DNA of 64,000 nucleotides from Bacteroidales bacterium (GTDB taxonomy: Bacteria > Bacteroidota > Bacteroidia > Bacteroidales > CAIWKO01). The first letter of the stretch is position 1. Each line of letters begins with the position of its first letter. This document shows, piece by piece, positions 51,001-60,513 of this stretch. A program made the translations under genes and the position numbers. A model generated the notes under the pieces. That model ran no database searches and was not told the DNA's origin. It saw only the letters and a program-made list of their open reading frames with translations. Location: positions 124,001-188,000 of the forward strand of contig JALOBU010000001.1 in assembly GCA_023228145.1 (NCBI GenBank), given 5' to 3'.

Positions 51001-51769
51001 TTCTTGTACCGCTGTATTTTGTATCGGCGCTGCCAGTAGCGTTTGCCAGAATAACAGGTTTCTCCGTGTGAATACGGTCAAGTGTCAGTAAAATATTTCC
51101 TGTGGAGGCATCTACAAAAACCCACTGCCGGCTCATCGGCTTATGCGCATAAATATCAAAGCGGTAAGCAAGACGGTAATTGTTGCTTTTGAAATTATTA
51201 TCGGAAGGAACCAACATCAACTCCCCTTTTGGAAAATAGCTTGCTTCTTCGTTGTTCAGGATATATTTTAACACGCTGTTCTCTCCGGGTATCTGACATT
51301 TGTAAATTTCAGCTCCAACGTATTCAAGGGCCTTATCAAGTGCCTGATTTTCATTTAAATTAATTTCTGTTGGAATGTCAAGGTTGCTGAACAACTGCCC
51401 GTTCATGCATTCCACCAATTCATTTTTTGCATGAACAATAAAAATATTAGAATGTATGGGATAGCTTTTGTAAGTCTGCTGATACCTGTAATGTGTAAAT
51501 CCCAGTTCATCCCTTTCAAAACGCAGAAGTTTCAGGTCAAAATCGGAACTGATTTGAAAGTTGTTTTTTAACCAGGGCAGGATGTCTTTAAAATTTATTT
51601 CCGAACCTTTAGCAAATCGTATAAATGTAGGAATGTCAAGCAATGTGTCTTTGGCTAGTATTTCAGCAGCAGGAATTATTTTTCTGGCTTCAGCCCCATA
51701 AAATTCCTGAGAAAAGGAGTGTTTAGAAAACAAAAAAATAAAGAACAGAATTAAAATATTTCTATTCAT
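48017..51769 (-). CDS. Secreted M4 (thermolysin-like) metalloprotease with PKD, repeats and T9SS type A domain
   Basis: 1250 residues. Signal peptide ends KHSFS before Gln-Glu. An FTP/PepSY propeptide spans about 45-235. The catalytic M4 domain has HEITH (His382, Glu383, His386), NEGFSD with the third zinc ligand Glu406, and DNGGVHYNSG with the transition-state His. After the peptidase C-terminal half (to about 565) come a PKD domain (YLWYFGDGTT), an Ig-like region, three near-identical 50-residue repeats (954-1096) and a type A sorting domain (VFPNPFSNE...FKKIIKE). It degrades proteins outside the cell after T9SS export and propeptide removal. It ends 25 bp from the bidirectional terminator. 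Confidence 0.93.
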   Translation of the reverse strand: MNRNILILFFIFLFSKHSFSQEFYGAEARKIIPAAEILAKDTLLDIPTFIRFAKGSEINFKDILPWLKNNFQISSDFDLKLLRFERDELGFTHYRYQQTYKSYPIHSNIFIVHAKNELVECMNGQLFSNLDIPTEINLNENQALDKALEYVGAEIYKCQIPGENSVLKYILNNEEASYFPKGELMLVPSDNNFKSNNYRLAYRFDIYAHKPMSRQWVFVDASTGNILLTLDRIHTEKPVILANATGSADTKYSGTRTITTDYTGSTYRLRETGRGLGIETYDLNTGTNYTNTDFTDSDNNWTGINAQQDEVARDAHWGTEKTWDYFYYIHGRNSINNAGFKLLSYVHYDNNYVNAFWDGERMTYGDGDNQNSPLTTLDICAHEITHGLTENTANLTYSNQSGALNEGFSDIFGASVEFYAKPPDADYNWTIGEEIGEAFRSMSNPNLYDQPDTYLGDNWYSGLGDNGGVHYNSGVINFWYYLLCQGGSGTNDNGNAYSVTGITMAKAERIAFRTLTVYLTSSSQYANARTYSIQAALDLYGSCSQEVESTTNAWYAVGVGAAYVASPTDAEFSANSSNPCSSAPYTAQFNNLSINANSYLWYFGDGTTSTLASPSHTYTSNGTFNVKLVAYGGTCGTDSIIKNAFITVGFNTTDDTVCSPETATLNAYGTGTMKWYDSPSGGTLLGTGPSYTTPALNITTNYYVEQSIVPPNEYVGKVSKETSATLHTNNSYYLVFSCYTPVVLKTVKVYAGSTANRTIQLKNSAGTTLQSANINVPSGESRITLNFNIPVGTNMRLATGTSNPNMYRDNSGVSYPYNLDGKISITGTNAGSNLYYYYYDWEIESPSCTSSRQEVTATVNPLPDAAGAISGTANVCKGQTGITYTVPDIANSSAYTWTLPSGASGSSTTNSITVDFGPSAVSGNITVNGINDCGQGTISTFTVNVSNHTSSTINKTACESYTAPDGVVYTTSGIKTAIIPNSAGCDSTIIIDLTINQNSVSNISETACETYTAPDGATHTTSGIKTAMIENAAGCDSIITIDLTINQKTTSSISETACETYTAPDGIIHTTSGINTAIIENSAGCDSTITINLTINIVNTVVEQEGETLTANANAASYQWLDCLDNYSPLPGETAQSFTAVLNGEYAVEITENNCVDTSACYSILTVVIDEQHFNAINVFPNPFSNELIIVSENNNELIEFEIYNSLGAVIYNGSLFQKTIVQTDSFAPGVYLLKINNSKVFEFKKIIKE
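48482..48910 (-). repeat. Three 150-bp repeats in the M4 protease gene
   Basis: Residues 954-1096 consist of three units with a period of exactly 50 residues, each containing TACE(S/T)YTAPDG, TTSGI and AGCDS followed by an LTIN end. The DNA copies remain similar, pointing to fairly recent duplication. Confidence 0.85.
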
Positions 51770-51853
51770 AAAAAAAATTTTGTAATAAAATCATGAAAAC
51801 GATATTTTGAAGAACCTTGAGGGGAAAGGAATAGCTACAATACTTATGTGGCA

Positions 51854-54800
51854 TTATTGTATCAGTGTTACGATTCCTTTATAAATATGTTTTATTCCGG
51901 CAAGGTCTTTCACCCTTATGAGATATACATAAGTGCCTTGTACGCATTTTGTATAGTCATATTTGTTTTCGTATGTTCCGTTCCATCCCTCATTGACATC
52001 TTTTGTATAAAATATTTCTCTACCCCACCTGTCATAAATAACCATAAAGTAATCTTGAGTATCATACCCGTTGCCCTGAGGTATGAAAATTTCATTTCTG
52101 TCGTCATCATTTGGAGTGAAACTATTTGGAATCCAGAAAGCAAAATAGGGATTAACATGAACAGTAGCATACGCAGTATCTTTACAACCGCTTGGTTCAC
52201 TAACAATCAGCATAATAGGATAAGAGCCTGTATCTGCATATTCATGCATGGCATTTTGTCCGTAGGCGTTACTTCCATCGCCAAAATCCCAATACCAGTT
52301 TGTAATATATCCGGTGGATTGGTCATAGAAAAATACAGGACTTTCAAACAAAACAACGTAATCGGGTTTGGTATAAAATGCAGCAGTAGGAGGCGGTTCT
52401 TTATCAACAAATATAGAACCATAACCTACACAACCCGTATATGTAACAGTGACGCTATAGGTTCCTTCACCCAGGCCCGTTGCTGTTTGTGTGTTTTGTG
52501 GAGGGTCGGTGTCCCAATAATAAGTATATCCACTACCACCAAGGTTCACAGTGGCTGTCCCATCATCAACACCGCAGCTTGATGTTGTTGATGATAATGT
52601 AATATTAAGGACGGAATCCACAATTACGGTAATGGTAGCAGAGCCTGTACATCCTTCATCGGTAGAAGCAATAACAGAAAAAGTTGTTGTTGTTAAAGGG
52701 TTCACAGTAATACTTTCCCCTGTTTGAGGAGGTGTTGTGCTCCACTCATAGGTATCACCACCGGCAGCAGTGAGTGTCGAAGGGCTTCCAGGGCAAACTG
52801 TTTGTGGGGAGGCAGAAACGTCAACAGGAATGCTTTGTGTCATAACAACCTGAACATTGGTGGCTCCGGTACATTCTATGTTATCTGTTACAGTTACAGA
52901 ATAAATTCCTGCAGTATTCACAATAATGCTTTGCGATGTTTCACTAGTGGACCAAAGATAACTGGCATATCCGCTCCCTGCATCCAGTGAAGTTGAACTT
53001 CCCGGGCAAAAGGATAATTCGCCGCTAATAGAGGGTGTTGGACTGGCATTTTCGGTTATAGTTACTGAGGTTGACCCGGAACAACCTGACCCTATATAAA
53101 CCGTAACAGAGTAAGTTTCTCCTGTAGTAACTGTAATTGACTGTGTTGTGGCACCGGTTGACCAATTATATGATGTATAACCACTTCCGGCATTAAGTGT
53201 TGCCGATGAACCGGAACAGAATGAAGTGGGGCCTGTAATAACCGGTGTTGGTGATGATACTTCGGAAATAGTAATAGTTATTGAACCCGGGCAACTGATA
53301 TTATCCATCACATTCAGTGTGTATGTTCCAGCACCCAGACCTGTAAAGTCCTGTGCGCCGCTGATATTAATATAAGTTGCAACAGTATTTCCTCCACCAT
53401 CTAATAATGTATAATCATAAGGAGAATTTCCACCACTGGTAGAAACCGAAAAACTTCCATTCGTTTCCCCGGCACAAACATTTACAATATTTGTTGCCAT
53501 GATATTCAGAGTGGGGCAGGCACCGCAATCGGGTAGCAATGAATAATCTGTAATTGTGTAGGAATTTCCGTAAATGTCAACGACCTGAATGGGGTAATTA
53601 CCCGTTGGAGTAACTGTGTTTCCAGTTGCAAAGGTATAATAACCAGCAGGAGATGCACATTCAGTTACAGGGATAATGCCATTCATACATTGATTAACAA
53701 AAGGCATCCAGGTATAACCGCATGCTTGGCATTCTGCCTGATTTGTGATTGGTGTTGTTGATGCCGGGAGGTATTCTGACCAGGTATAAGGCCCAAAGCC
53801 AGCAGATACTGTAATATCTCCATTGCCTTCGGCACAAACATATAATGGAGCACAACCGATGACTGTAATTTCAACAGCGCTTTCGCCGCAGGGCAGCGTA
53901 TATGTTATTGTATGAGTTCCAATACCGGCTGCTGCAGGGTCAAAAACCCCGCCGGCTGAAACACCTGTCCCGCTCCAGGAGCCACCAGAAGAGCTTACTT
54001 CTAAAGTTACCGGAGAATCTGTATCGCATAAGGGCCCGACAGGGCAAATGTTGGCGTCACAGCAGAAAAGTGTCATGGGGTCGCAGGTTGACATATTGCT
54101 ATATTGTAAATAGCCGGTACGGTTTACGGTATTATAATCTCCGGTTGTTCCGCAATAAAAAACGTTACCTCCATCGGTTACCGTTACATCCGATACCTTA
54201 TATGATGTAGGTATAGAAGTTATTAAATTAAGGTCGGCATCATATTTTACAATGGCATTTCCTGAACCCACATAAACATTGCCACATTCATCAATATCAA
54301 TTCCGCTGTTTCCAACCTGATTTCTGCCTAATGATGCTGTTGATAATCCCCCGGGTATCGATGCCTCGGTGATAACAGCCCCGTCAATCAACGAGCGTTT
54401 CTGAATATGAGTTCCGTTTTGAGTGTAAACAAAATATCGGTTAGCGCGTATTGACATAATGCCGGAATTTCCATTGTTCGGGCGGTATGTTTCACATTTA
54501 TAAGCCAAATTGTATCCGCTGTTGTGTCTGAAAATAATAGGTGATGTAGAACCGCAGGCGGAAAAGTCATCATCAATAGCTCCAATGGTGTCCAATGTTA
54601 AAAAATAATACCTGGCGTTACGGCTTGAAGTTATTGACCTGACTTCTTCAATAATTGGTGGAATTGCCCACATAAAATTTGAACCAACAATCTGAGTATT
54701 TAAAACAGCGCCGCTACTTGTATTAATGTCAAAGATAGCTCCATACAAATCAATCATACTTCCGGTAGTTCCGCCAATGATCAGCTTGGTCTGGTCGCAA

Positions 54801-55939
54801 TTAAATGCAATATTCCAGTATTCATCGGTATTAAATAAAGGCATGGGTGAATTCCACAGCAAACTTCCGGTAGTGCTTATTTTTTGAAGTTTGGCAATGG
54901 AGCCTGAAGTAACAAAACTATTACCAGCAAGGTCGGTAGCAAAAGTGCCAAGCCAGTTATTTGCGGTATCATAGGGAGTTATATATGTCCAGAGTAATGT
55001 GCCTGAGGCATTATATTTTAAGAGCTTCATAGGCATACATCCTCCGATGATATAAACATTACCGGCGCCATCTCTTTCGGTTTCCCAAACTCCGTTCGAA
55101 TTCGGGAGGCTGGGTGTTTGTGTCCAGGGGTCAATGATAACCTTTCTAGACATATTGTATGGGTATGTAAAGAAAGATACTGTACTGCCATCCAGGTTAA
55201 AATGGGATGTTATGATTTCCGAATGATTGTTTTCGTAAAATGTAAGAGGGGCATGGTCTATGATGTCTCCGAATAAAGTCGGGATATGAATTTCGTTATC
55301 AATGACTGTCGGTTGTTTGGAGTAATTCATTTTGATTTTCGACAAGTCAGCTCCGGGATGAAGCACCACTGAATATTTAATTCCATCTTCAGGATGAAAT
55401 ATATATTCAACGTCAACGTTCGGGTAGAGGTTTTTATAGATGATTTTTTTAAATGCTTTTATAAAATTGATGTTGAGATCCTTGTCTCCGCTTCCTTTCA
55501 GTGAGTAGCTATAGTAATCCGGTGTTTCTTCTAAAGCAATTATTTCAACGTCAGGGTTTGCATTTTCCCATTGCATTTCAACAACATCTGTAACATGATC
55601 CATAGCCGTTACTTCCAATTCTTTCATTTTCCACTCTTCAACGGAAGTAATTTTCATTTCTCTTTTCTTTTCGCGTTTTTCTGCACGCCAGCGTTTAATA
55701 AAACTGTATGTTATGCCTTTCTTGGTGAAATAAATAACACTGGAACTGTTATCGTAAGCGAAAAGAACAGGTTCTTCGGAGCCATATATATGAAATTGGC
55801 CTTTATTCTCAATAAATACTTTGGCTGGCTCGTATTGAATTTTCCAATCCGTGTTTTGGGCAAACCCCGAAATATTAATAAAAGAAAACAAAAACAGATA
55901 AAGAAATAAATTAAAAAAGATTATATTAAATCTTTTCAT
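51854..55939 (-). CDS. Giant T9SS type B surface protein, copy A of tandem pair
   Basis: 1361 residues. Signal peptide ends ISGFA before Gln-Asn. The N-terminal part resembles the DUF7948/SBBP start (KVFIENKGQFHIYGSEEPV, IYKNLYPNVDVEYIF). Residues about 270-620 look like a beta-propeller, with blades such as NVYIIGGCMPMKLLKY and SFVTSGSIAKLQKI. A Cys-rich block (FCCDANICPVGPLC) follows, then SprB-like and Ig-like repeats (SYNWSTGATTQSITV and close copies), a PKD domain and a type B C-terminal domain (IPNSFTPNDDDRNEIF, YDRWGREIFY). It is predicted to be displayed on the surface by T9SS. The first ~640 residues closely match the adjacent copy B. No enzymatic motif. Confidence 0.88.
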   Translation of the reverse strand: MKRFNIIFFNLFLYLFLFSFINISGFAQNTDWKIQYEPAKVFIENKGQFHIYGSEEPVLFAYDNSSSVIYFTKKGITYSFIKRWRAEKREKKREMKITSVEEWKMKELEVTAMDHVTDVVEMQWENANPDVEIIALEETPDYYSYSLKGSGDKDLNINFIKAFKKIIYKNLYPNVDVEYIFHPEDGIKYSVVLHPGADLSKIKMNYSKQPTVIDNEIHIPTLFGDIIDHAPLTFYENNHSEIITSHFNLDGSTVSFFTYPYNMSRKVIIDPWTQTPSLPNSNGVWETERDGAGNVYIIGGCMPMKLLKYNASGTLLWTYITPYDTANNWLGTFATDLAGNSFVTSGSIAKLQKISTTGSLLWNSPMPLFNTDEYWNIAFNCDQTKLIIGGTTGSMIDLYGAIFDINTSSGAVLNTQIVGSNFMWAIPPIIEEVRSITSSRNARYYFLTLDTIGAIDDDFSACGSTSPIIFRHNSGYNLAYKCETYRPNNGNSGIMSIRANRYFVYTQNGTHIQKRSLIDGAVITEASIPGGLSTASLGRNQVGNSGIDIDECGNVYVGSGNAIVKYDADLNLITSIPTSYKVSDVTVTDGGNVFYCGTTGDYNTVNRTGYLQYSNMSTCDPMTLFCCDANICPVGPLCDTDSPVTLEVSSSGGSWSGTGVSAGGVFDPAAAGIGTHTITYTLPCGESAVEITVIGCAPLYVCAEGNGDITVSAGFGPYTWSEYLPASTTPITNQAECQACGYTWMPFVNQCMNGIIPVTECASPAGYYTFATGNTVTPTGNYPIQVVDIYGNSYTITDYSLLPDCGACPTLNIMATNIVNVCAGETNGSFSVSTSGGNSPYDYTLLDGGGNTVATYINISGAQDFTGLGAGTYTLNVMDNISCPGSITITISEVSSPTPVITGPTSFCSGSSATLNAGSGYTSYNWSTGATTQSITVTTGETYSVTVYIGSGCSGSTSVTITENASPTPSISGELSFCPGSSTSLDAGSGYASYLWSTSETSQSIIVNTAGIYSVTVTDNIECTGATNVQVVMTQSIPVDVSASPQTVCPGSPSTLTAAGGDTYEWSTTPPQTGESITVNPLTTTTFSVIASTDEGCTGSATITVIVDSVLNITLSSTTSSCGVDDGTATVNLGGSGYTYYWDTDPPQNTQTATGLGEGTYSVTVTYTGCVGYGSIFVDKEPPPTAAFYTKPDYVVLFESPVFFYDQSTGYITNWYWDFGDGSNAYGQNAMHEYADTGSYPIMLIVSEPSGCKDTAYATVHVNPYFAFWIPNSFTPNDDDRNEIFIPQGNGYDTQDYFMVIYDRWGREIFYTKDVNEGWNGTYENKYDYTKCVQGTYVYLIRVKDLAGIKHIYKGIVTLIQ

Positions 55940-56041
55940 GACAAATTATTTAAAAAACATACAATATTAATTATTTTTATCAGATAAACGTAAAACCAAG
56001 GATAAGAATTTGGTAGCAGTTGGATTTTTGTCAAACTGGTT

Positions 56042-59000
56042 TTACCTCATTAATGTTACTGTACCGTGCAAATCATATTCCTTTTTATTGAATCCTTTGG
56101 CATAAAGAATATAATAATAGACGCCGTCAGCAGCGGGTTGATTCCCCTTAGTGTTGCCACTCCATCCTTGGGTTATGTCATCCCATTCAAATATTTTTTT
56201 ACCCCAGCGGTTGTATATCGCACAACTAAATGTTTCAATTCCTTTACTTTCCATTTTGAATTCATCATTTACGCCATCACCGTTAGGAGTGAAAATATTG
56301 GGGACAACAAGTTCTGCGGGGAAAAGAACATTGATGGTAACCGTAAATGTATCAGCGCAATAATACGGGCTGCCACTGGTTACAATAAGAGTTACAACAT
56401 AAGTCCCCGCCGAATCAAAGGTATGACTGGGATTTGGAATGCTGTCATAGTTATTTGCACCAGACAATGGATCACCAAAATTCCAGAAATATTCAGCTAT
56501 TCCGCTTCCAGTATGATTAAATGAAACGATAAGGGGTATGTCGCCTTCAGTGGGATTGGCAATAAAATAAGCATTTACATGAATATCTGTTGAAATAACC
56601 GCGCTGCCAGTTTTGGTGCACGAATTGGCGTCAGTTACTGTAATGTTATAGTTTCCAGCGCACAAACCATTAATGTTAGCAGAAGAGGATGTGTATCCGG
56701 CAGGGCCTGTCCAATAATATGTCAAGGTACCTCCCCCTCCTGTGATATCAGCATTTATGGTTCCATCGCATTCACCCGGGCAATGCTCATTGGCGGGTGT
56801 AAGCGTAATGTTAATTTCGGGTGATTCTTGAATCTGAACCATGGTGCTTCCCGGGCAGGTATCGTTGTCAATGATATTTAGGGTGTAAAACCCTGCACCC
56901 AGTCCATCAAATGTTTGTGTGTTGTTTGCATCTTCAATATACTCAACAGGGTTGCCGCCACCGTCTAATAGAATATAATCATAAGGTGATGCACCTCCAT
57001 TAACAGTAACCGTAAAACTGCCATTAGTTTGTCCTGGACAAACTCCGATATTACTTGTAATATCAAAATATAGAGACGGGCAGCTTCCACAAGAAGGTAC
57101 CAGTGATGTATCGTTTATGACAAACTCGTTGTTGTCAACATCAACAACCCTGAAAGGAACAACACCCTGATATGAACCTGTAGTTCCTGTTGAATAAGTT
57201 GTCCATGTGGTAACATACACTCCGTTGCAGATAGGCGGCATGCATTGTCCCATGGGGCATCCGCTGCAATCAAGCGTTTGGGAAGATGTTTGCCAGTTAT
57301 AAGGGCCCGTTCCTCCAGAAACAACAAAATTTCCATCAAGATCCTGGCATACATTCAGAGTAGCACATGTTAGAACGGTGATGGTGATTGTGCCGGAACC
57401 GCATGGTAAAGTATAAGTGATGGTATGTGTCCCAGGACCTGCGATACCGGGGTCAAAAATTCCGGTTGTGGGGTTAACGCCAGGCCCGCTCCAGGCACCG
57501 CCACCGGTGTTTGTTTCCAATTGCACGGAGGGAGCAGTATTACACATAGGTTCTACCGGACAAATATTTGCATCACAGCAATACAAAGTCATTGCAGCAC
57601 AGGATGACATATTTGCGTGTTGAATGGTACCTGTACGATTGGTAGAATTTAAATCACCTGTAGTTCCGCAGAAAATAACATTGCCCCCGCTTGTTACGCC
57701 TACGTCAGAAACCTTATAAGTTGTCGCGATTTCGCTTATGTAAGTCAGGTTAGCATCATATTTCACTATCCTGTCACCAGAGCCTACGTACACATTTCCA
57801 CACTCATCAATATCAATACCGCTATTACCAACCTGATATCTACCTAAAGAAGTGGTTGACTGTCCTCCAGGTATAGCAGCAGTTGTAATCACAGAGCCAT
57901 CAGTAAGTGAACGCTTCTGAATTTCTGTGCCATTCTGAGTATAAACAAAATCGCGATTAGCGCGGATGGCCATGATACCCGAATTGCCATTATTAGGACG
58001 ATAGTTTTCGCATTTATATGCCAGGTTATAACCACTATTATGAGCAAAAATAGTTGGCGAACTTGTCTGACATACAGAAAAATCATCATCAATGGCTCCA
58101 ATGGTGTCAAGCGTGAGAAAATAATACCTTGAGTTTTGGCTTGAAGTTATTGACCTGACTTCTTCAATGATGGGAGGAAGAGCAAACATAAACCCTGCGC
58201 CAACAACTTTAACACTATTAACACTGCCATTGCTGGTATTGACATCAAAAATTGCCCCTTCCAGATTAGTCATATTTCCTGTAGTTCCACCTATAATCAT
58301 TTTTGTTTGGTCACAGTTAAAAGCAATATTCCAATATTCATCAGTATTAAAAATAGGTGCAGGAGCGCTCCATTCCAGTCCGCCACTAGTATTTATTTTT
58401 TGTAAGGCTGCTATGGAACCTGATGTAACAAAACTGTTTCCGGCATTGTCAGTAATAAAAGTGCCTAGCCAGTTGCCTGCGGTATCGTATGGAGTGATAT
58501 ATGTCCATTGGAGAGTTCCGGAAGCATCGTATTTGAGAAGTTTCATTGGCATACAGCCGCCAATTATATATACATTTCCCGCATCATCTTTTTCACATTC
58601 CCACACTCCGTTTGAATTTGGCAAAGATGGAGTCTGGGTCCATGGGTCAATAATTACTGTTTTATTTGATTTAAAAGAAGAAATAAAGAATGAAACTGTA
58701 TTTCCGTTGACAAAAAACTTTGAAGAGATTACATTTGAGTGGTTATCAGCGTAAAAAGTTAAAGGGGCGTGGTCAATAATATCACCGAAAAGAGTAACAA
58801 TATGAATATCATTATTATCAGATAAAAAGGGTGTTTTGGAATAATTCATTTTAATTGAAGACAAATCTGCCCCGGGATGAAGAATTAGAGAATACTTTAT
58901 GCCGTCTTCCGGATGAAAAATGTATTCAACATCAATGTTGGGATATAAGTTTTTATAAGTGATTTTTTTATAGGATTTAATGTAATTTATGTTGGTTGCA

Positions 59001-59458
59001 TTACGGTTTTTATCTTCAAGAGTGTAACTGTAGTAATCATGTGTAACTTCAGAAGGGATAATTTCAACATTCGGATTAGCGCCTACCCAGTTCATAGCAA
59101 CTACATCTGTAGAGTATTCCATTTTCAGGGCTTCCATTTCTCTTAGTTTCCACTCTTCCACAGAGGTAACCATAGCCTCCCTTTTTTTCTCCCGTTTTTC
59201 AGCTGACCAGCGGTTTATAAAACTGTATGTTACACCTTTTTTTGTGAAATAGATAACAGAAGAATTGTTGTTATAAGCAAAAAGTACAGGCTCATTGGAA
59301 CCGTGAATATGGAATTGCCCCTTATTTTCAATAAAAACTTTTTGAGGTTCATACTGTACAGCCCAATCACTGTCTTGAGCAAATACATTCATTGCCAGAT
59401 ATAAAAATAATGTAGTAAAACAAAATGTTTTGAACAATGAGATTAAGATTTTATTCAT
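56042..59458 (-). CDS. Giant T9SS type B surface protein, copy B of tandem pair
   Basis: 1138 residues. Signal peptide ends MNVFA before Gln-Asp. The N-terminal ~640 residues match copy A: the SBBP-like start, the same propeller blades (NVYIIGGCMPMKLLKY) and the LYCCDANICPVEPMC block. The C-terminal part is different and shorter: SprB-like repeats (HCPGECDGTINADITGGGG), one PKD domain (EYFWNFGDPLSG) and a type B sorting domain (VPNIFTPNGDGVNDEF, YNRWGKKIFEW). The two genes are 102 bp apart on the same strand. The layout suggests duplication followed by exchange or loss of C-terminal modules. Surface display by T9SS is expected; ligand unknown. Confidence 0.88.
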   Translation of the reverse strand: MNKILISLFKTFCFTTLFLYLAMNVFAQDSDWAVQYEPQKVFIENKGQFHIHGSNEPVLFAYNNNSSVIYFTKKGVTYSFINRWSAEKREKKREAMVTSVEEWKLREMEALKMEYSTDVVAMNWVGANPNVEIIPSEVTHDYYSYTLEDKNRNATNINYIKSYKKITYKNLYPNIDVEYIFHPEDGIKYSLILHPGADLSSIKMNYSKTPFLSDNNDIHIVTLFGDIIDHAPLTFYADNHSNVISSKFFVNGNTVSFFISSFKSNKTVIIDPWTQTPSLPNSNGVWECEKDDAGNVYIIGGCMPMKLLKYDASGTLQWTYITPYDTAGNWLGTFITDNAGNSFVTSGSIAALQKINTSGGLEWSAPAPIFNTDEYWNIAFNCDQTKMIIGGTTGNMTNLEGAIFDVNTSNGSVNSVKVVGAGFMFALPPIIEEVRSITSSQNSRYYFLTLDTIGAIDDDFSVCQTSSPTIFAHNSGYNLAYKCENYRPNNGNSGIMAIRANRDFVYTQNGTEIQKRSLTDGSVITTAAIPGGQSTTSLGRYQVGNSGIDIDECGNVYVGSGDRIVKYDANLTYISEIATTYKVSDVGVTSGGNVIFCGTTGDLNSTNRTGTIQHANMSSCAAMTLYCCDANICPVEPMCNTAPSVQLETNTGGGAWSGPGVNPTTGIFDPGIAGPGTHTITYTLPCGSGTITITVLTCATLNVCQDLDGNFVVSGGTGPYNWQTSSQTLDCSGCPMGQCMPPICNGVYVTTWTTYSTGTTGSYQGVVPFRVVDVDNNEFVINDTSLVPSCGSCPSLYFDITSNIGVCPGQTNGSFTVTVNGGASPYDYILLDGGGNPVEYIEDANNTQTFDGLGAGFYTLNIIDNDTCPGSTMVQIQESPEINITLTPANEHCPGECDGTINADITGGGGTLTYYWTGPAGYTSSSANINGLCAGNYNITVTDANSCTKTGSAVISTDIHVNAYFIANPTEGDIPLIVSFNHTGSGIAEYFWNFGDPLSGANNYDSIPNPSHTFDSAGTYVVTLIVTSGSPYYCADTFTVTINVLFPAELVVPNIFTPNGDGVNDEFKMESKGIETFSCAIYNRWGKKIFEWDDITQGWSGNTKGNQPAADGVYYYILYAKGFNKKEYDLHGTVTLMR

Positions 59459-59760
59459 GTTTATAAAGATTAACGGTTAAAAAATGAAGACAAAACCTTT
59501 ATTTAAGATAAATTCACTAGCTTACAAATATATAAAAAATTTTAAAAACAAATCTTTGAATATTAAAAAATCAAAAAATTGAATCGTAATTTTATAACAT
59601 TCCTGTCATTTAAGACAATAAAAACATAATTTTGGTTGTTTAATATTATTAATAATAAAAAATTAAAAAAAATTTTATTATATTTATTTCTTTAAGTAAT
59701 GAGACACTCATAAGTTTTTTTGTTTTATTTTAATCTTATCTTTGCAAAAAAAATTGTTTT
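59459..59760. other. AT-rich divergent intergenic region
   Basis: 302 bp with no gene, very rich in A and T. A minus-strand -7 element TATATTTG (59525-59532) could serve copy B. A plus-strand -7 element TATCTTTG (59737-59744) lies 16 bp before the next gene. Neither has a well-spaced -33. I see no RNA gene or repeat in it. Confidence 0.6.
59737..59744 (+). promoter_or_regulatory. Putative -7 element of outer-membrane protein gene
   Basis: TATCTTTG matches TAnnTTTG, 16 bp before the ATG at 59761. The nearest TTG (59720) is 14 nt away, shorter than usual. Confidence 0.4.
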
Positions 59761-60513
59761 ATGAAAAATTGTTTAGTATTGGTTTTAGTGTGCCTTGTTT
59801 CGCTTACAAGCATAAAAGCTCAAGATAAAGAAGACATCAAACAAAAATTTAAGGGGAAACTCACTCAGGCCGATCGGATTATTTTGGATGTTTATACGGA
59901 TATATGGCTTAAATATCCTTCTGACTCCATGAATATTAATAAAATAAACAGAGGCCTTAATTTTTATTATGTTCGCGAAATACCTTTTGGAACAAGTAAT
60001 TTTAGTTTTGCAGGCGGATTGGGCTTTAGTTTTCAAAATTTATACAGCGATGCCATGCCCATAAATTATACTGTTGATACTGCCGGTGTCAAAACTTTCG
60101 GGGGCAATACATATTTTACACCAATTCCGGATTCATCCATTGACAGGGCTCAGGCAATTCATTACCGTAATAATAAGTTTACAGTCGCTTATATTGACAT
60201 TCCTATTGAATTTCGTTTCAGATTGAAAAATAATTCATTTAAGTTCTATGTGGGTGGAAAATTTGGTGTTATGCTGAGTAATCACTGGAAATACAATGGC
60301 GATAACTTTAATGAAAATTATCCAACCCCAACTATGAAAATTAAACAATACAATATTCCCAATGTTAGCCCGATTCGTTATGGTATTACTGTACGTACAG
60401 GTTGGAAATGGATACAGGCTTATGCTTATTATTCCTTATCAAATTTGTTTAAAAAAGGCAAAGGCCCCGAAATGTATCCTTTATCTGTTGGGTTAACTAT
60501 ATCCCCTTATTAA
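59761..60513 (+). CDS. Outer-membrane beta-barrel protein (PorT-like)
   Basis: 250 residues. Signal peptide MKNCLVLVLVCLVSLTSIKA is followed by Gln-Asp. The mature part has amphipathic strands (NFSFAGGLGFSFQNLY, FTVAYIDIPIEFRFRLKN, FKFYVGGKFGVMLS, IRYGITVRTGWKWIQAYAYY) ending GLTISPY. The IDIPIEFRF motif is typical of the outer_membrane_beta-brl/PorT-like group of small barrels. The specific role is unknown. It stands alone and ends directly next to the convergent PAP2-like gene with no gap. Confidence 0.75.
   Translation: MKNCLVLVLVCLVSLTSIKAQDKEDIKQKFKGKLTQADRIILDVYTDIWLKYPSDSMNINKINRGLNFYYVREIPFGTSNFSFAGGLGFSFQNLYSDAMPINYTVDTAGVKTFGGNTYFTPIPDSSIDRAQAIHYRNNKFTVAYIDIPIEFRFRLKNNSFKFYVGGKFGVMLSNHWKYNGDNFNENYPTPTMKIKQYNIPNVSPIRYGITVRTGWKWIQAYAYYSLSNLFKKGKGPEMYPLSVGLTISPY

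Noticed and set aside
51848..52582. 244-codon plus-strand open frame
   Set aside because: Antisense to the end of giant surface protein A; no domain, signal or promoter of its own.
58167..58754. 195-codon plus-strand open frame
   Set aside because: Antisense to the conserved N-terminal half of surface protein B; it arises from codon bias in the real gene.
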